A DNA stretch of 12,470 bases from Acidobacteriota bacterium (GTDB lineage Bacteria; Acidobacteriota; Terriglobia; Terriglobales; Acidobacteriaceae), in NCBI GenBank assembly GCA_023441255.1, contig JAEZPW010000049.1, forward strand, positions 1 through 12,470, read 5' to 3'. Numbering within the stretch: position 1 is the stretch's first letter; each line of letters opens with the position of its first letter. The notes under the pieces are model-generated. The model was not told where the DNA came from and did not search any database. It saw only the letters and a program-made list of their open reading frames with translations. Below are positions 6,533 through 12,470 of the stretch, in pieces. The translations under genes were made by a program, and so were the position numbers.

Positions 6533-6970
6533 ATGGCAATGACGGCTGGAAGTTCTCATCGTGGTCCCGAAGCTGACATGAACGTGACGCCGCTTATCGA
6601 TGTGCTGCTGGTCCTGTTGATCATCTTCATGGTGATCACTCCGCTGGCGCCGACCGGGCTTGGCGCGAGAGTGCCGCAGCCATCAATCGCTCCGCCGCCC
6701 GACGATAACGACCAGAGTCGTACCGTCGTTGTTCAGGTCATGAACGCCGGTGGAATGCCCGTGCTGAAAATCAACGGCGAAGACGTAACCTGGGATGTCC
6801 TGGGAGCGCGGCTGGTCGAGATCTATAAAACCCGCTCCGAGCGCGTTGTCTTCGTCAGTGCCGACGAGGGCCTGACATTCGAGGACGTCGCCAGGGTGAT
6901 CGATGCGGCACACGCGGCGGGCATTGACAGCGTCGGACTAATGACGGCAAAGGTTGGACCCGGAGCTTAG
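6533..6970 (+). CDS. ExbD/TolR-family biopolymer transport protein
   Basis: A 145-residue inner-membrane protein with one N-terminal transmembrane helix (about 20-40) and a periplasmic domain. 'MNVTPLIDVLLVLLIIFMV' carries Asp23, the proton-path Asp of ExbD and TolR. In these systems ExbD or TolR works with ExbB or TolQ and uses proton flow to drive TonB- or Tol-dependent work at the outer membrane. The periplasmic part shows the usual pattern ending in 'VFVSADEGLTFEDVARVIDAAHAAGIDSVGLMT'. GAGGAGG at 6521-6527, five bases before the ATG, is a strong ribosome site. No exbB, tolQ or tonB is adjacent, so it is an orphan copy here that must share a motor partner encoded elsewhere. The stop codon lies in the loop of a terminator-like hairpin. 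Confidence 0.95.
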   Translation: MAMTAGSSHRGPEADMNVTPLIDVLLVLLIIFMVITPLAPTGLGARVPQPSIAPPPDDNDQSRTVVVQVMNAGGMPVLKINGEDVTWDVLGARLVEIYKTRSERVVFVSADEGLTFEDVARVIDAAHAAGIDSVGLMTAKVGPGA

Positions 6971-6984
6971 GCCACAGCTCCGGG
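6959..6984. terminator. Hairpin between convergent exbD and antiporter genes
   Basis: CCCGGAGCT and AGCTCCGGG form a perfect 9-base stem with an 8-base loop that contains the exbD stop codon. It lies between two converging genes and could act on both strands. No T run follows on either side, so termination efficiency is uncertain. Confidence 0.5.
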
Positions 6985-7016
6985 AGACGCGCACCCAAAC
7001 TGTTCGAAACCATTGC

Positions 7017-8309
7017 CTATGCTGCCGACGGTGTCTGTTCCGTGCGCACGGCTGCCTCCGTCGCGGCAACCGAACTCAACAGCGGTAACCCCTTTCGCAA
7101 TATGTAGTCGAGCCATGCACCCGCAGCCTGCGAGGTCAGAACGGCGGCAAGCACGAGCGTAGTGTAGAACTGCGGGCTGATGATCCCGGCTTCGAAGGCC
7201 ACGCTGGCGAGCACGATACCTGGTCCGCCGCGAGCGTTGGTGGTGACGGCCAGGTTGATGAGGTCAAGCCCGCGGAACCCGGCCAGGCGCGCGGCCAGCG
7301 ATACGGAGAGGAGCTTCACGGCGCAGCTTCCCACGAGGAACGTTAACACCATCCACAGGGACAGGCCGTGCACAAGATCGAGTTTCAGGCCGACGATGGC
7401 GAAGTACACGGGGATGAAGAACGCGAAGGACACTTTTCCGATCGCATCGAGTGCTTCGCCGAACAGGCGGCGCTTTTTGTGTACCACGGCAAAGCCCGCG
7501 AGAAAGGCGGCGAACACCACGCTCACGCCGAACGCTCCGGCAACGACACAGTAGGCGAGCAGCACGGCGAGCGCGTAGGCCACAGGAGAGTGTTTGACGA
7601 AGATGTTGAAGCGGGACTTGTTGATCCGCTTCACGGCTCGAGGTGCGAGAGTCAGGCCGAGAGCAAAAAAGGTCACTGTGCTGAGCAGATGGCGCGACAT
7701 CGCGTGCGAATCGAGTGCGGTTCTTCCCGCGGCCGCCGTGGCGATGGCCAGCGCCAGCCAGAGCACGATGTCTTCGAGTACGGCCACGCCGAGTACCAGC
7801 CGCGCAAAGCGGGTGTGAAGAATCTTGAGGTCGGCGAAGATCTTCGAGACCACGGGCACCGAGGTGACGGCCACGCCCACGGCTAGGACGATGACCAGGG
7901 ACACACGATTGCCGTTCGGGCCAGCAAGCGAAGGATGAAGGAGCCACGGGCCGATGAAGAGTCCGAGCACGAATGGAATGCCGGTGCCCACGATCGTCAG
8001 CCAGCCCACCTCGCGGCGTTCTTCGCGGGTGAATAGCTGGCGGGTTTCGGCACCGGACAGGAACATCAGCAGCAACAGTCCAAGCCAGTAGACGAAGCCG
8101 AGAATGGTGTCCTGGCGATGCGTAGCTTCGATGAGGCCGGCGGCAAACGGCAATCTGCCGATGAGTGCTGGTCCGAGCAGCACGCCGGCAACAATTTCGC
8201 CGATCACTTTGGGTTGACGCAGCTTAACAAACAGCGCCCCGAGCAGCTGGGCGAGTCCGACGAGCCAAAGAATAATAAAGAGGATGGAGGTCAGGTCCGA
8301 ATTCGACAA
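7017..8309 (-). CDS. CPA2-type cation:proton antiporter (Kef/NapA-like membrane domain)
   Basis: A 430-residue polytopic membrane protein with about 12-13 hydrophobic segments, covering the Na+/H+ exchanger domain (PF00999 type). 'KLRQPKVIGEIVAGVLLGP' is the classic CPA2 opening. 'LAVGVAVTSVPVVSKIFADL' and 'VLGVAVLEDIVLW' (Glu179-Asp180) give the unwound helix and the ion-binding acidic pair. 'ARGGPGIVLASVAFEAGI' matches the conserved late motif. There is no cytosolic TrkA-N/RCK domain, so it is the short form and is not a full KefB/C. It likely exchanges Na+ or K+ for protons across the inner membrane; ion choice is not readable. The open frame begins at TTG (8309), 'SNSDLTSILFIILW', with no ATG or stronger start nearby and no clear ribosome site, so the start is moderately uncertain. 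Confidence 0.93.
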   Translation of the reverse strand: MSNSDLTSILFIILWLVGLAQLLGALFVKLRQPKVIGEIVAGVLLGPALIGRLPFAAGLIEATHRQDTILGFVYWLGLLLLMFLSGAETRQLFTREERREVGWLTIVGTGIPFVLGLFIGPWLLHPSLAGPNGNRVSLVIVLAVGVAVTSVPVVSKIFADLKILHTRFARLVLGVAVLEDIVLWLALAIATAAAGRTALDSHAMSRHLLSTVTFFALGLTLAPRAVKRINKSRFNIFVKHSPVAYALAVLLAYCVVAGAFGVSVVFAAFLAGFAVVHKKRRLFGEALDAIGKVSFAFFIPVYFAIVGLKLDLVHGLSLWMVLTFLVGSCAVKLLSVSLAARLAGFRGLDLINLAVTTNARGGPGIVLASVAFEAGIISPQFYTTLVLAAVLTSQAAGAWLDYILRKGLPLLSSVAATEAAVRTEQTPSAA

Positions 8310-8385
8310 GCGCGGTGTCCCCGAACCTAGGATGAGCGTTGCCGGAGAGAGTTTGTCAGGCGCTGAGGGGCTGTGTGTTTCTGGG

Positions 8386-8416
8386 GTGTCATCCTGAGCG
8401 AAGCGAAGGAGCTATG
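8386..8416. repeat. Dispersed 'CATCCTGAGCGAAGCGAAGGA' repeat
   Basis: The sequence CATCCTGAGCGAAGCGAAG followed by GAGCTATG lies at 8390-8416. It is a dispersed repeat I know from acidobacterial and other environmental genomes; its translation 'CHPERSEG' recurs in spurious database proteins. Only one copy is in this window, so repetition itself is recalled, not seen. Confidence 0.55.
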
Positions 8417-8448
8417 TGTGGTATCTCAACACGTTGTTCCTGGCCAGT

Positions 8449-8616
8449 GCATGCCGGAGGCATGCGAACGAATTTAGCCCAGCACGCAGTGCTGGGTAGA
8501 AGCCGACGAGACGATCAAGTGCCGGAGGCACGCCGGAAGCGCATTTCCGCCCTGCCTCCCGCACTTGCAGGGTTACATGCGCCATCCCCGGATTTCATCC
8601 GGGGCTAAATTCGTTC
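8449..8616. repeat. Nested palindromic, cloverleaf-like intergenic element
   Basis: An outer perfect 15-base inverted repeat, GAACGAATTTAGCCC (8466-8480) and GGGCTAAATTCGTTC (8602-8616), encloses three hairpins. The left hairpin is CCCAGCAC-GCA-GTGCTGGG (8478-8496). The central stem is CAAGTGCCGGAGGCA with TGCCTCCCGCACTTG (8516-8530 and 8553-8567, one mismatch), topped by CGGAA/TTCCG. The right hairpin is CCCCGGAT-TTC-ATCCGGGG (8586-8604). A further palindrome, GCATGCC-GGA-GGCATGC (8449-8465), abuts the left end and shares TGCCGGAGGCA with the central stem. The whole could fold as a four-way junction in single-stranded DNA or RNA. It resembles REP/BIME-type elements mobilised by RAYT transposases, but no transposase is in the window. 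Confidence 0.6.
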
Positions 8617-8695
8617 CGTCCCTCGCGGGCCGAAGCCGGTTGCGAGATTCTATCGAGAACCGGACAAACCGGAACAACGTATTGAAATTCCACAC

Positions 8696-9124
8696 CTATG
8701 CATTTCTGCCTGTGCCAGCAAGACGCTTCGCTGCAAATCCGGAGCGTCGCATAAGCAACACGGCAAGGAAACCGCCGGCGAGAACGTCGAACGAGAGGCA
8801 GAAGCCGGGCCACCACACCGGGACACCGGGATTCCCAATGAAGACGTGATGAAAGAGGTCGAAAACTCCATGTCCGACGAGGGCAGCCACCGTCAGCCAC
8901 AGGTTTTTCTTGAAGCCTGCCACGGCTAGCGCAAAAAACGCGGCCGCTACCAGCGACTCCAGGATCACGGCCCGCATGGAACTCCCCATGACGGCAAACA
9001 GAACGTAGTAGGTGGCAATCACGGGCACCAGCGTCGGATAAAAGACGCGGTCGCGATCAAAGCCGGCCAACGTCGCGAAAGCGCACACCACGAGTGCCAG
9101 TACAACCCCGATCACGTATTCCAT
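8696..9124 (-). CDS. Small His-rich membrane protein of unknown function
   Basis: A 142-residue, strongly hydrophobic protein with about four to five transmembrane segments (near 2-20, 29-47, 53-70, 74-95 and 108-125). A striking central motif 'HGVFDLFHHVFIGNPGVPVWWPGFCLSFD' (85-113) places three His, two Asp and a Trp pair around segment ends, a pattern suited to binding a metal or haem. I do not recognise a named family. The ATG at 9124 is chosen. The upstream ATG at 9166 would start the protein inside a GC-rich inverted repeat (9162-9196) and adds 'MGHPQPLYLWNAKS', which looks like read-through of that repeat. No clear ribosome site is seen. It is cytoplasmic-membrane located by inference only. 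Confidence 0.75.
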   Translation of the reverse strand: MEYVIGVVLALVVCAFATLAGFDRDRVFYPTLVPVIATYYVLFAVMGSSMRAVILESLVAAAFFALAVAGFKKNLWLTVAALVGHGVFDLFHHVFIGNPGVPVWWPGFCLSFDVLAGGFLAVLLMRRSGFAAKRLAGTGRNA

Positions 9125-9161
9125 AGATTTCGCATTCCATAGATATAAAGGTTGCGGGTGC

Positions 9162-9196
9162 CCCACCCTCAGCGCCGCTTTTGCGCTTAGGGTGGG
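9162..9196. repeat. GC-rich inverted repeat
   Basis: CCCACCCT-c-AGCGC pairs with GCGCT-t-AGGGTGGG around a 7-base loop, giving a 13-pair stem with one mismatch. It sits just upstream of the small membrane protein gene. It resembles dispersed 'CCCACCCT...AGGGTGGG' repeats of acidobacterial genomes (recalled, single copy here). Confidence 0.5.
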
Positions 9197-9274
9197 TTCT
9201 GACGAGCGGGCCAGACGCTGGCGAAGTGGATGCCGCTGCCACGAACGTGCTTTATCGCAACCGCACAGGAAAAC

Positions 9275-9294
9275 GCCCGGGGCGAAGCCCGGGC
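9275..9294 (-). terminator. Terminator-like hairpin after the secreted barrel gene
   Basis: On the minus strand GCCCGGG-CTTCGC-CCCGGGC is followed by GTTTTCC. It lies 28 bases past the stop of the minus-strand secreted protein gene. The 7-base GC stem and short T run fit a weak intrinsic terminator; it may also be a dispersed repeat ('GCCCGGG...CCCGGGC'). Confidence 0.5.
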
Positions 9295-9321
9295 TATGCT
9301 GAAACGCAGCCTCAATTCATT

Positions 9322-10152
9322 TCACTTGCCAGCGGGTGGGCTGGGTTTCCAAAACTCCGGGTCTGCTTTCACCCACGTGTCCGGTGGATAGCTTTCCCGT
9401 GGATTGAACATGAACAAGTTTGTTTGGCTCGACTCGATAGCCGCCGCGCTCAGATCACTAAGTTTCTTCATCCCGTCCGGCCCCATGGCGGCTTCGAACT
9501 GCTTTCCTTGGGCGAACGCACGATCGGTCTCCGCCAGAGATTTCATCGGGTTGAACACGACGTAGGTCCCGTCGGGATTGCCGTAGATGCTTTCGAAAGT
9601 GGCCCAGTGGGCGTCAGGAATCTTTTCGTAGGCCGCCATATACATCTTTACCAGGTCGTCCCAATCTTTTCGATGTCCTGGACGCACGTGGAAAACCGAG
9701 ATCTCGAAGTACCGCATGTGAGCGATATCCACTGCAGGCCGAAGGCTGTAGTCCTCACGAAATGCGAAAGCGCCTGAGTCCACTGACGCAAGCAGGTCAG
9801 CGTCGGCAAGACCTGCACGTTCAAGAGCGCTGCTTAGAGCCGCGTTCTTCATCGTGGCCTGGGTGTCCTTTTCCCACGCCTCGAACGAGTCGTAACCAAC
9901 CAGGAACAACGAACGGGGGGCTCCGGACATGGAGTCCACTGCCAGGTATCGTTGCGGCCATTTCGCCGCGGTGAACGCCGCTACGAATGCGCCTTCTGTC
10001 TTCTCATGCATCGAGCCTGTTCTTCCGGGCTTTACAAACTCTCGGATAACAGTGAGCACTTTAGGTGGTGGCTGCGTTGCTTCTTGTGCGACCAAACCAG
10101 TAGATCCCAGCAGAATTGACGATCCCAATAGAAGCCCTGCAATTCTTCTCAT
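9322..10152 (-). CDS. Secreted protein with two tandem alpha/beta-barrel (ferredoxin-like) repeats
   Basis: A 276-residue protein with a signal peptide: 'MRR' followed by the hydrophobic 'IAGLLLGSSILLGSTGLVA', with cleavage likely near Gln23/Glu24. The mature part holds two similar halves. 'VIREFVKPGRTGSMHEKTEG' to 'LFLVGYDSFEAWEKD' is the first. 'EISVFHVRPGHRKDWDDLVK' to 'YVVFNPMKSLAETDR' is the second. Each has the strand-helix-strand-strand pattern of dimeric alpha/beta-barrel proteins (NIPSNAP or antibiotic-monooxygenase-like fold), so one chain may form a whole barrel. No catalytic residues can be named. The start is firm: AAGGAGGT (10157-10164, minus strand) is four bases before the ATG. 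The gene is monocistronic as far as seen. Function unknown; export to periplasm or beyond is the main supported statement. Confidence 0.8.
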   Translation of the reverse strand: MRRIAGLLLGSSILLGSTGLVAQEATQPPPKVLTVIREFVKPGRTGSMHEKTEGAFVAAFTAAKWPQRYLAVDSMSGAPRSLFLVGYDSFEAWEKDTQATMKNAALSSALERAGLADADLLASVDSGAFAFREDYSLRPAVDIAHMRYFEISVFHVRPGHRKDWDDLVKMYMAAYEKIPDAHWATFESIYGNPDGTYVVFNPMKSLAETDRAFAQGKQFEAAMGPDGMKKLSDLSAAAIESSQTNLFMFNPRESYPPDTWVKADPEFWKPSPPAGK

Positions 10153-10164
10153 CTTGACCTCCTT

Positions 10165-10391
10165 GGTCAGAACGTCAGTGGTGGCAGCGAGTGAGCCACA
10201 AGCGTCCGCGACAGGTAGGATGCCGGGCAGCAGCTCGCGACCGGCAATTTTCTCTTGTGCTGTGACTACCGCAGGTCGGAACCCTTACGGTGAAGCCGCG
10301 TGCTCACACTTGAACGGGAGACGAACATGGATGCGCGTTCGGCTCGTAAGCGGATTTACCATCAACAATCCGAAATCGCGGCGGGATCAGC
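10165..10391. other. Intergenic region between two minus-strand genes
   Basis: About 230 bases with no supported gene. It should contain the promoter of the secreted barrel gene on the minus strand, but I see no convincing -35/-10 pair. The forward frame that crosses it (9929-10459) is the reverse side of the barrel gene plus this spacer. Confidence 0.4.
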
Positions 10392-10419
10392 AAGGCCGCC
10401 CCAAACCTGAAGCGGCCTT
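10392..10419 (-). terminator. Hairpin after the PPC-domain gene
   Basis: AAGGCCGC and GCGGCCTT form a perfect 8-base stem with a 12-base loop, 14 bases beyond the stop codon of the minus-strand gene ending at 10433. There is only a short T stretch after it, so it is a modest terminator candidate. Confidence 0.55.
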
Positions 10420-10432
10420 TCCGACCTCACTT

Positions 10433-11674
10433 CTACTTGGGTGCTGGGCCGGGCTTTAGAGCAACTGCGCTGGACATGTCCGTGTCGTGTGCCAAATTGT
10501 AAACGGGATCAACGTAGCCCAAATGGACACTCAGGAGCGCCTTGCCAGCACGGAAAAGTGCCGAAGACCTGCCAGCGTGGTGTTGATCGACCGAATAATA
10601 TATGGTGCCGCTCCACGGCATCTCGGTATTAGGCACGCAGTCTTTCCACATTCCGTTATCGACCCAGAAGCTACCGGTTATCACGGTTTGTCCCTGGGGT
10701 TGTACAAGATTCCCAGTAAGGTAGACGCTTGTCTGTCGGTTGCAGGTAAGGACTCCCGAAACCGTGACTCTTCCGCTGGAAGGGCTGACGCTTCCCGTCA
10801 TTTTTTCAAGCCGAAGCTGAAGCTCTGGCGGCCCCACCTCAAAGTGAACGGCCAAATCACCAAGTGCTTCTCCATAGAGGGACTCGACGGCGAAATAGTA
10901 GCGGGTGCCAGCCGTAACCTTCAGAGGAGCTCGCATCCCCCAAGCGGCACAGCCAACTGCGGTCAATGCGTTCGGTGACCCAGTGTAGGCACCAATCACT
11001 GCGTCCCACGTATCCGCCCAAAAATCGAGGGTTCCAGTGTACGTGGCATCGTAAACGAACCAGACAGAAGCACCGCCGAAACCATAGGGGCAACATGCGG
11101 GAGTTGGGTCGCCGGGGGCTTGAGTCGCGCCATAGACGTTTTCGGCATATGTGAATGGAAGAGAACCGACGTTCACGGCATTGCTGATGTCGTCATTTAC
11201 TGGTGGATTAGGTGCGAGCACATTCAGGTAGAGGTCACCGCCGCTTGGAGCCGCTGCACTGGAACCGACAGCGATGTAGTATGTGGCGCCACCAGTTACC
11301 GAGACCTGTATTCGCGACTGCTTGGTGTCTCCGTAATCGTCGTTACACGATACCGTAGACAGGTATCCGTAGCCATAGTCTTGATAAAGCGTGATTGACG
11401 TGTCGAACGAACTGCCGAAAGTGTTGAACTCCACCTTAGTATCGGCACTCGGAGTGAACTTGTACCACACAGTGTTGTAGATGATTCCGTAAAAACAGGG
11501 ATTGACCCAGTCGTCTGTTACGGCATTCGTTGTGTTCACATGATCCGTGAACGGCATCGTGGTCACAACGGTTGCAGTGTCGTAATTGTCGTTCGGTGGG
11601 GCGGACTGTGCCAGCAGAGTCGTACCGAAGCACACCAGCACCAAAACAAGCCCAAGATAGACACTCCTTCGCAT
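10433..11674 (-). CDS. Secreted protein with two PPC-like beta domains
   Basis: A 413-residue exported protein. The signal peptide is 'MRRSVYLGLVLVLVCFGTTLLAQ', with cleavage near residue 23. Two domains of the bacterial pre-peptidase C-terminal (PPC) type follow. Domain 1 (about 26-153) starts 'PPNDNYDTA' and has 'VWYKFTPSADTKVEFNTFGS', 'DTSITLYQ' and 'GGATYYIAVGS'. Domain 2 (about 157-281) starts 'PVNDDISNAVNVGSLPFTYA' and has 'VWFVYDATYTGTLDFWAD', 'DAVIGAYTG' and 'AGTRYYFAVES'. A C-terminal beta-rich part (about 284-413) matches no family I can name. There is no protease or other enzyme domain, so the protein is probably an adhesive or structural surface or secreted protein. Paired cysteines (Cys60/Cys110, Cys194-Cys195) suit an exported fold. 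The start is supported by AAGGAGA at 11680-11686, five bases before the ATG. Confidence 0.85.
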   Translation of the reverse strand: MRRSVYLGLVLVLVCFGTTLLAQSAPPNDNYDTATVVTTMPFTDHVNTTNAVTDDWVNPCFYGIIYNTVWYKFTPSADTKVEFNTFGSSFDTSITLYQDYGYGYLSTVSCNDDYGDTKQSRIQVSVTGGATYYIAVGSSAAAPSGGDLYLNVLAPNPPVNDDISNAVNVGSLPFTYAENVYGATQAPGDPTPACCPYGFGGASVWFVYDATYTGTLDFWADTWDAVIGAYTGSPNALTAVGCAAWGMRAPLKVTAGTRYYFAVESLYGEALGDLAVHFEVGPPELQLRLEKMTGSVSPSSGRVTVSGVLTCNRQTSVYLTGNLVQPQGQTVITGSFWVDNGMWKDCVPNTEMPWSGTIYYSVDQHHAGRSSALFRAGKALLSVHLGYVDPVYNLAHDTDMSSAVALKPGPAPK

Positions 11675-11686
11675 GTCGCTCTCCTT

Positions 11687-11914
11687 CTCATTTGTGTTGA
11701 GCCGTTGTACGGGGGAGAGAACTTTGGGCCGAGAGTACGATTGGGGCCTGATGTTCGTGAAACTCTACACCCAAAGTACCTGCAGGCATTGTTGGCGGTG
11801 GCAAGGCTTACAACTCCGTATCCCGAAACGGGACTGTGAGGGAGATGCCGACCTTACCGACAGTTCTTGCAAATCTGGATGCTATCGTTCAGATTTAGAC
11901 CCTGCTAACCGAAT
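11687..11914. other. Divergent intergenic region
   Basis: About 230 bases between the PPC-domain gene (minus) and the small plus-strand gene. It must hold both promoters, but no consensus pair is clear. Inverted repeats seen are ACTTTGGG (11721-11728) with CCCAAAGT (11770-11777), TCCCG-AAA-CGGGA (11821-11833) and AAATCTG (11871-11877) with CAGATTT (11890-11896). Each is short enough to be chance. Confidence 0.35.
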
Positions 11915-12241
11915 ATGAAGCACCGCGATGACACCAACCTGTCCGGTTTTGACGACGTTTACTTTCCCGACGCTTACGTTCTCGATATCCGCGAAGGAGC
12001 TACGGAAGTTTCGTTCGAGTTGGACGTGTACGCGCGTGGCAGGGCACGTTTGGTCTTCCCCAACGTCACAAGAGTCGAGTGGCTGAACAAAGTGATGCAG
12101 CCGACTTACGGGCTTGATCCTGAACCGGACTACGGCAGCATCGACTCTCTGACGTTCCACGCTTCGCGATACCGCATCTCTGGGGAATGGGGTGAACTCG
12201 CCATCCAGTCGGACGTGCCGATAATCGTATTTCTTGAATAG
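11915..12241 (+). CDS. Small acidic beta-rich protein of unknown function
   Basis: A 108-residue, soluble, acidic protein without signal peptide or membrane segment. Predicted strands alternate through 'DAYVLDIREGATEVSFELDVYA', 'ARLVFPNVTRVEW', 'SLTFHASRYRISGEWGEL' and 'SDVPIIVFLE'. The overall pattern (a beta-sandwich-like chain ending in an 'RYRISGEWGEL' strand pair) resembles small stand-alone immunity-type or 'FHDA'-type uncharacterised proteins, but I cannot assign a family. The codon use looks normal for the window. There is no visible Shine-Dalgarno before the ATG. No toxin gene is next to it, so an immunity role is speculative. Confidence 0.6.
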   Translation: MKHRDDTNLSGFDDVYFPDAYVLDIREGATEVSFELDVYARGRARLVFPNVTRVEWLNKVMQPTYGLDPEPDYGSIDSLTFHASRYRISGEWGELAIQSDVPIIVFLE

Positions 12242-12470
12242 ACGCTGGCGGCGGCCAATGCTGGTGTGGGTATTGAAGAGGTCTTGTGTTCCGAAATCGT
12301 AAATCTTACGGCCGTCATGTTGCCGCTCTGCGATTCGCTGATACATTCGTCGGGTAAACGCCGAGCGAATACCCTTTGAACGTGCTTTTTGAGAACTGAA
12401 CTAGAGTTGAGGCACGATGGGGCCTTCCCCGTGCTCGGATCGGCGCGGATTACCGATTAGATTTAAGTGC
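12242..12470. other. Right-end region without a supported gene
   Basis: No gene is supported in these 229 bases. A minus-strand frame is open from about 12400 leftward ('MYQRIAERQHDGRKIYDFGT') but continues into the reverse side of the 11915-12241 gene and has no recognisable domain. A bulged hairpin, GCAC-GAT-GGGG with CCCC-GTGC, is centred near 12423 and could be a terminator or a repeat. Confidence 0.35.

Larger units (their letters stand above)
8310..8695. other. Intergenic region, 386 bases, without genes
   Basis: Apart from the CHPERSEG repeat and the nested palindromic element, I see no gene or clear promoter. The short frames here, including the one at 8339-8608, are translations of repeat sequence. 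This is the space between the antiporter start (minus strand) and the end of the small membrane protein gene (minus strand). Confidence 0.6.

Noticed and set aside
6288..6542. 84-codon forward frame before exbD
   Set aside because: No ribosome site, no recognisable domain, and it overlaps the start of the well-supported exbD gene.
7264..7947. Long alternative frames inside the antiporter gene on both strands
   Set aside because: Arg-rich shadow translations of a GC-rich coding region whose true frame shows clear transmembrane antiporter motifs.
8339..8608. 89-codon frame with 'CHPERSEG'
   Set aside because: This peptide is the known translation of a dispersed DNA repeat; the rest is palindromic element sequence.
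8310..8695. CRISPR array or insertion sequence in the repeat-rich intergenic region
   Set aside because: Repeats are palindromic and unevenly spaced without regular spacers, and no transposase or cas gene is in the window.
11882..12346. 154-codon minus-strand frame at the right end
   Set aside because: Two thirds of it is the reverse of the 11915-12241 gene, and the remainder shows no domain. It could be a relic, but nothing supports it.

Overview
The window looks like chromosomal DNA of an Acidobacteriota (Terriglobia / 'Koribacter'-like) bacterium. This is an inference from three things: the moderately high GC content, secreted proteins of unknown function, and a dispersed repeat whose translation reads 'CHPERSEG', which I know as a frequent acidobacterial repeat. 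I see no phage, plasmid, insertion-sequence or CRISPR signature. Most genes are monocistronic or in pairs and point in both directions, so this is ordinary housekeeping and accessory chromosome, with some structured non-coding elements.

Left part (1-1255): the 3' end of a ketoacyl-ACP synthase III (FabH type), a very small RNA-recognition-motif (RRM) protein followed by an overlapping coding-like frame, and a tRNA-Pro(CGG) on the minus strand with a clear extended -10 promoter.

Metabolic block (1256-5161): ubiX (flavin prenyltransferase, minus) is divergent from a 553-residue ChaN/Tiki-superfamily protein with a long unassigned C-terminal half. Then come larB (nickel-pincer cofactor biosynthesis) and a RimJ/RimL-type GNAT acetyltransferase. 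larB has no larC, larE or larA beside it here, and ubiX has no ubiD.

Regulated pair (5231-6271): a MarR-family repressor and a DoxX-family membrane protein. Both promoters carry the same perfect palindrome, TCGTT-NN-AACGA, which is a strong candidate operator for the MarR protein. The marR start lies so close to its promoter that a leaderless mRNA is likely.

Right part (6272-12470): an orphan ExbD/TolR protein converges on a CPA2-type cation/proton antiporter, with a shared hairpin between them. Next is a 386-base intergenic region holding the CHPERSEG repeat and an unusual nested, cloverleaf-like palindromic element. After that come a small His-rich membrane protein, two GC-rich hairpin repeats, a secreted tandem alpha/beta-barrel protein, a secreted protein with two PPC-like domains, and a small acidic protein of unknown function. 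The last 229 bases hold no gene I can support.

The observations most worth following up are the cloverleaf-like element (8449-8616), the shared MarR operator, the extended ChaN-like protein, and the degenerate RRM with its overlapping frame. I did not find a clearly new multigene system.
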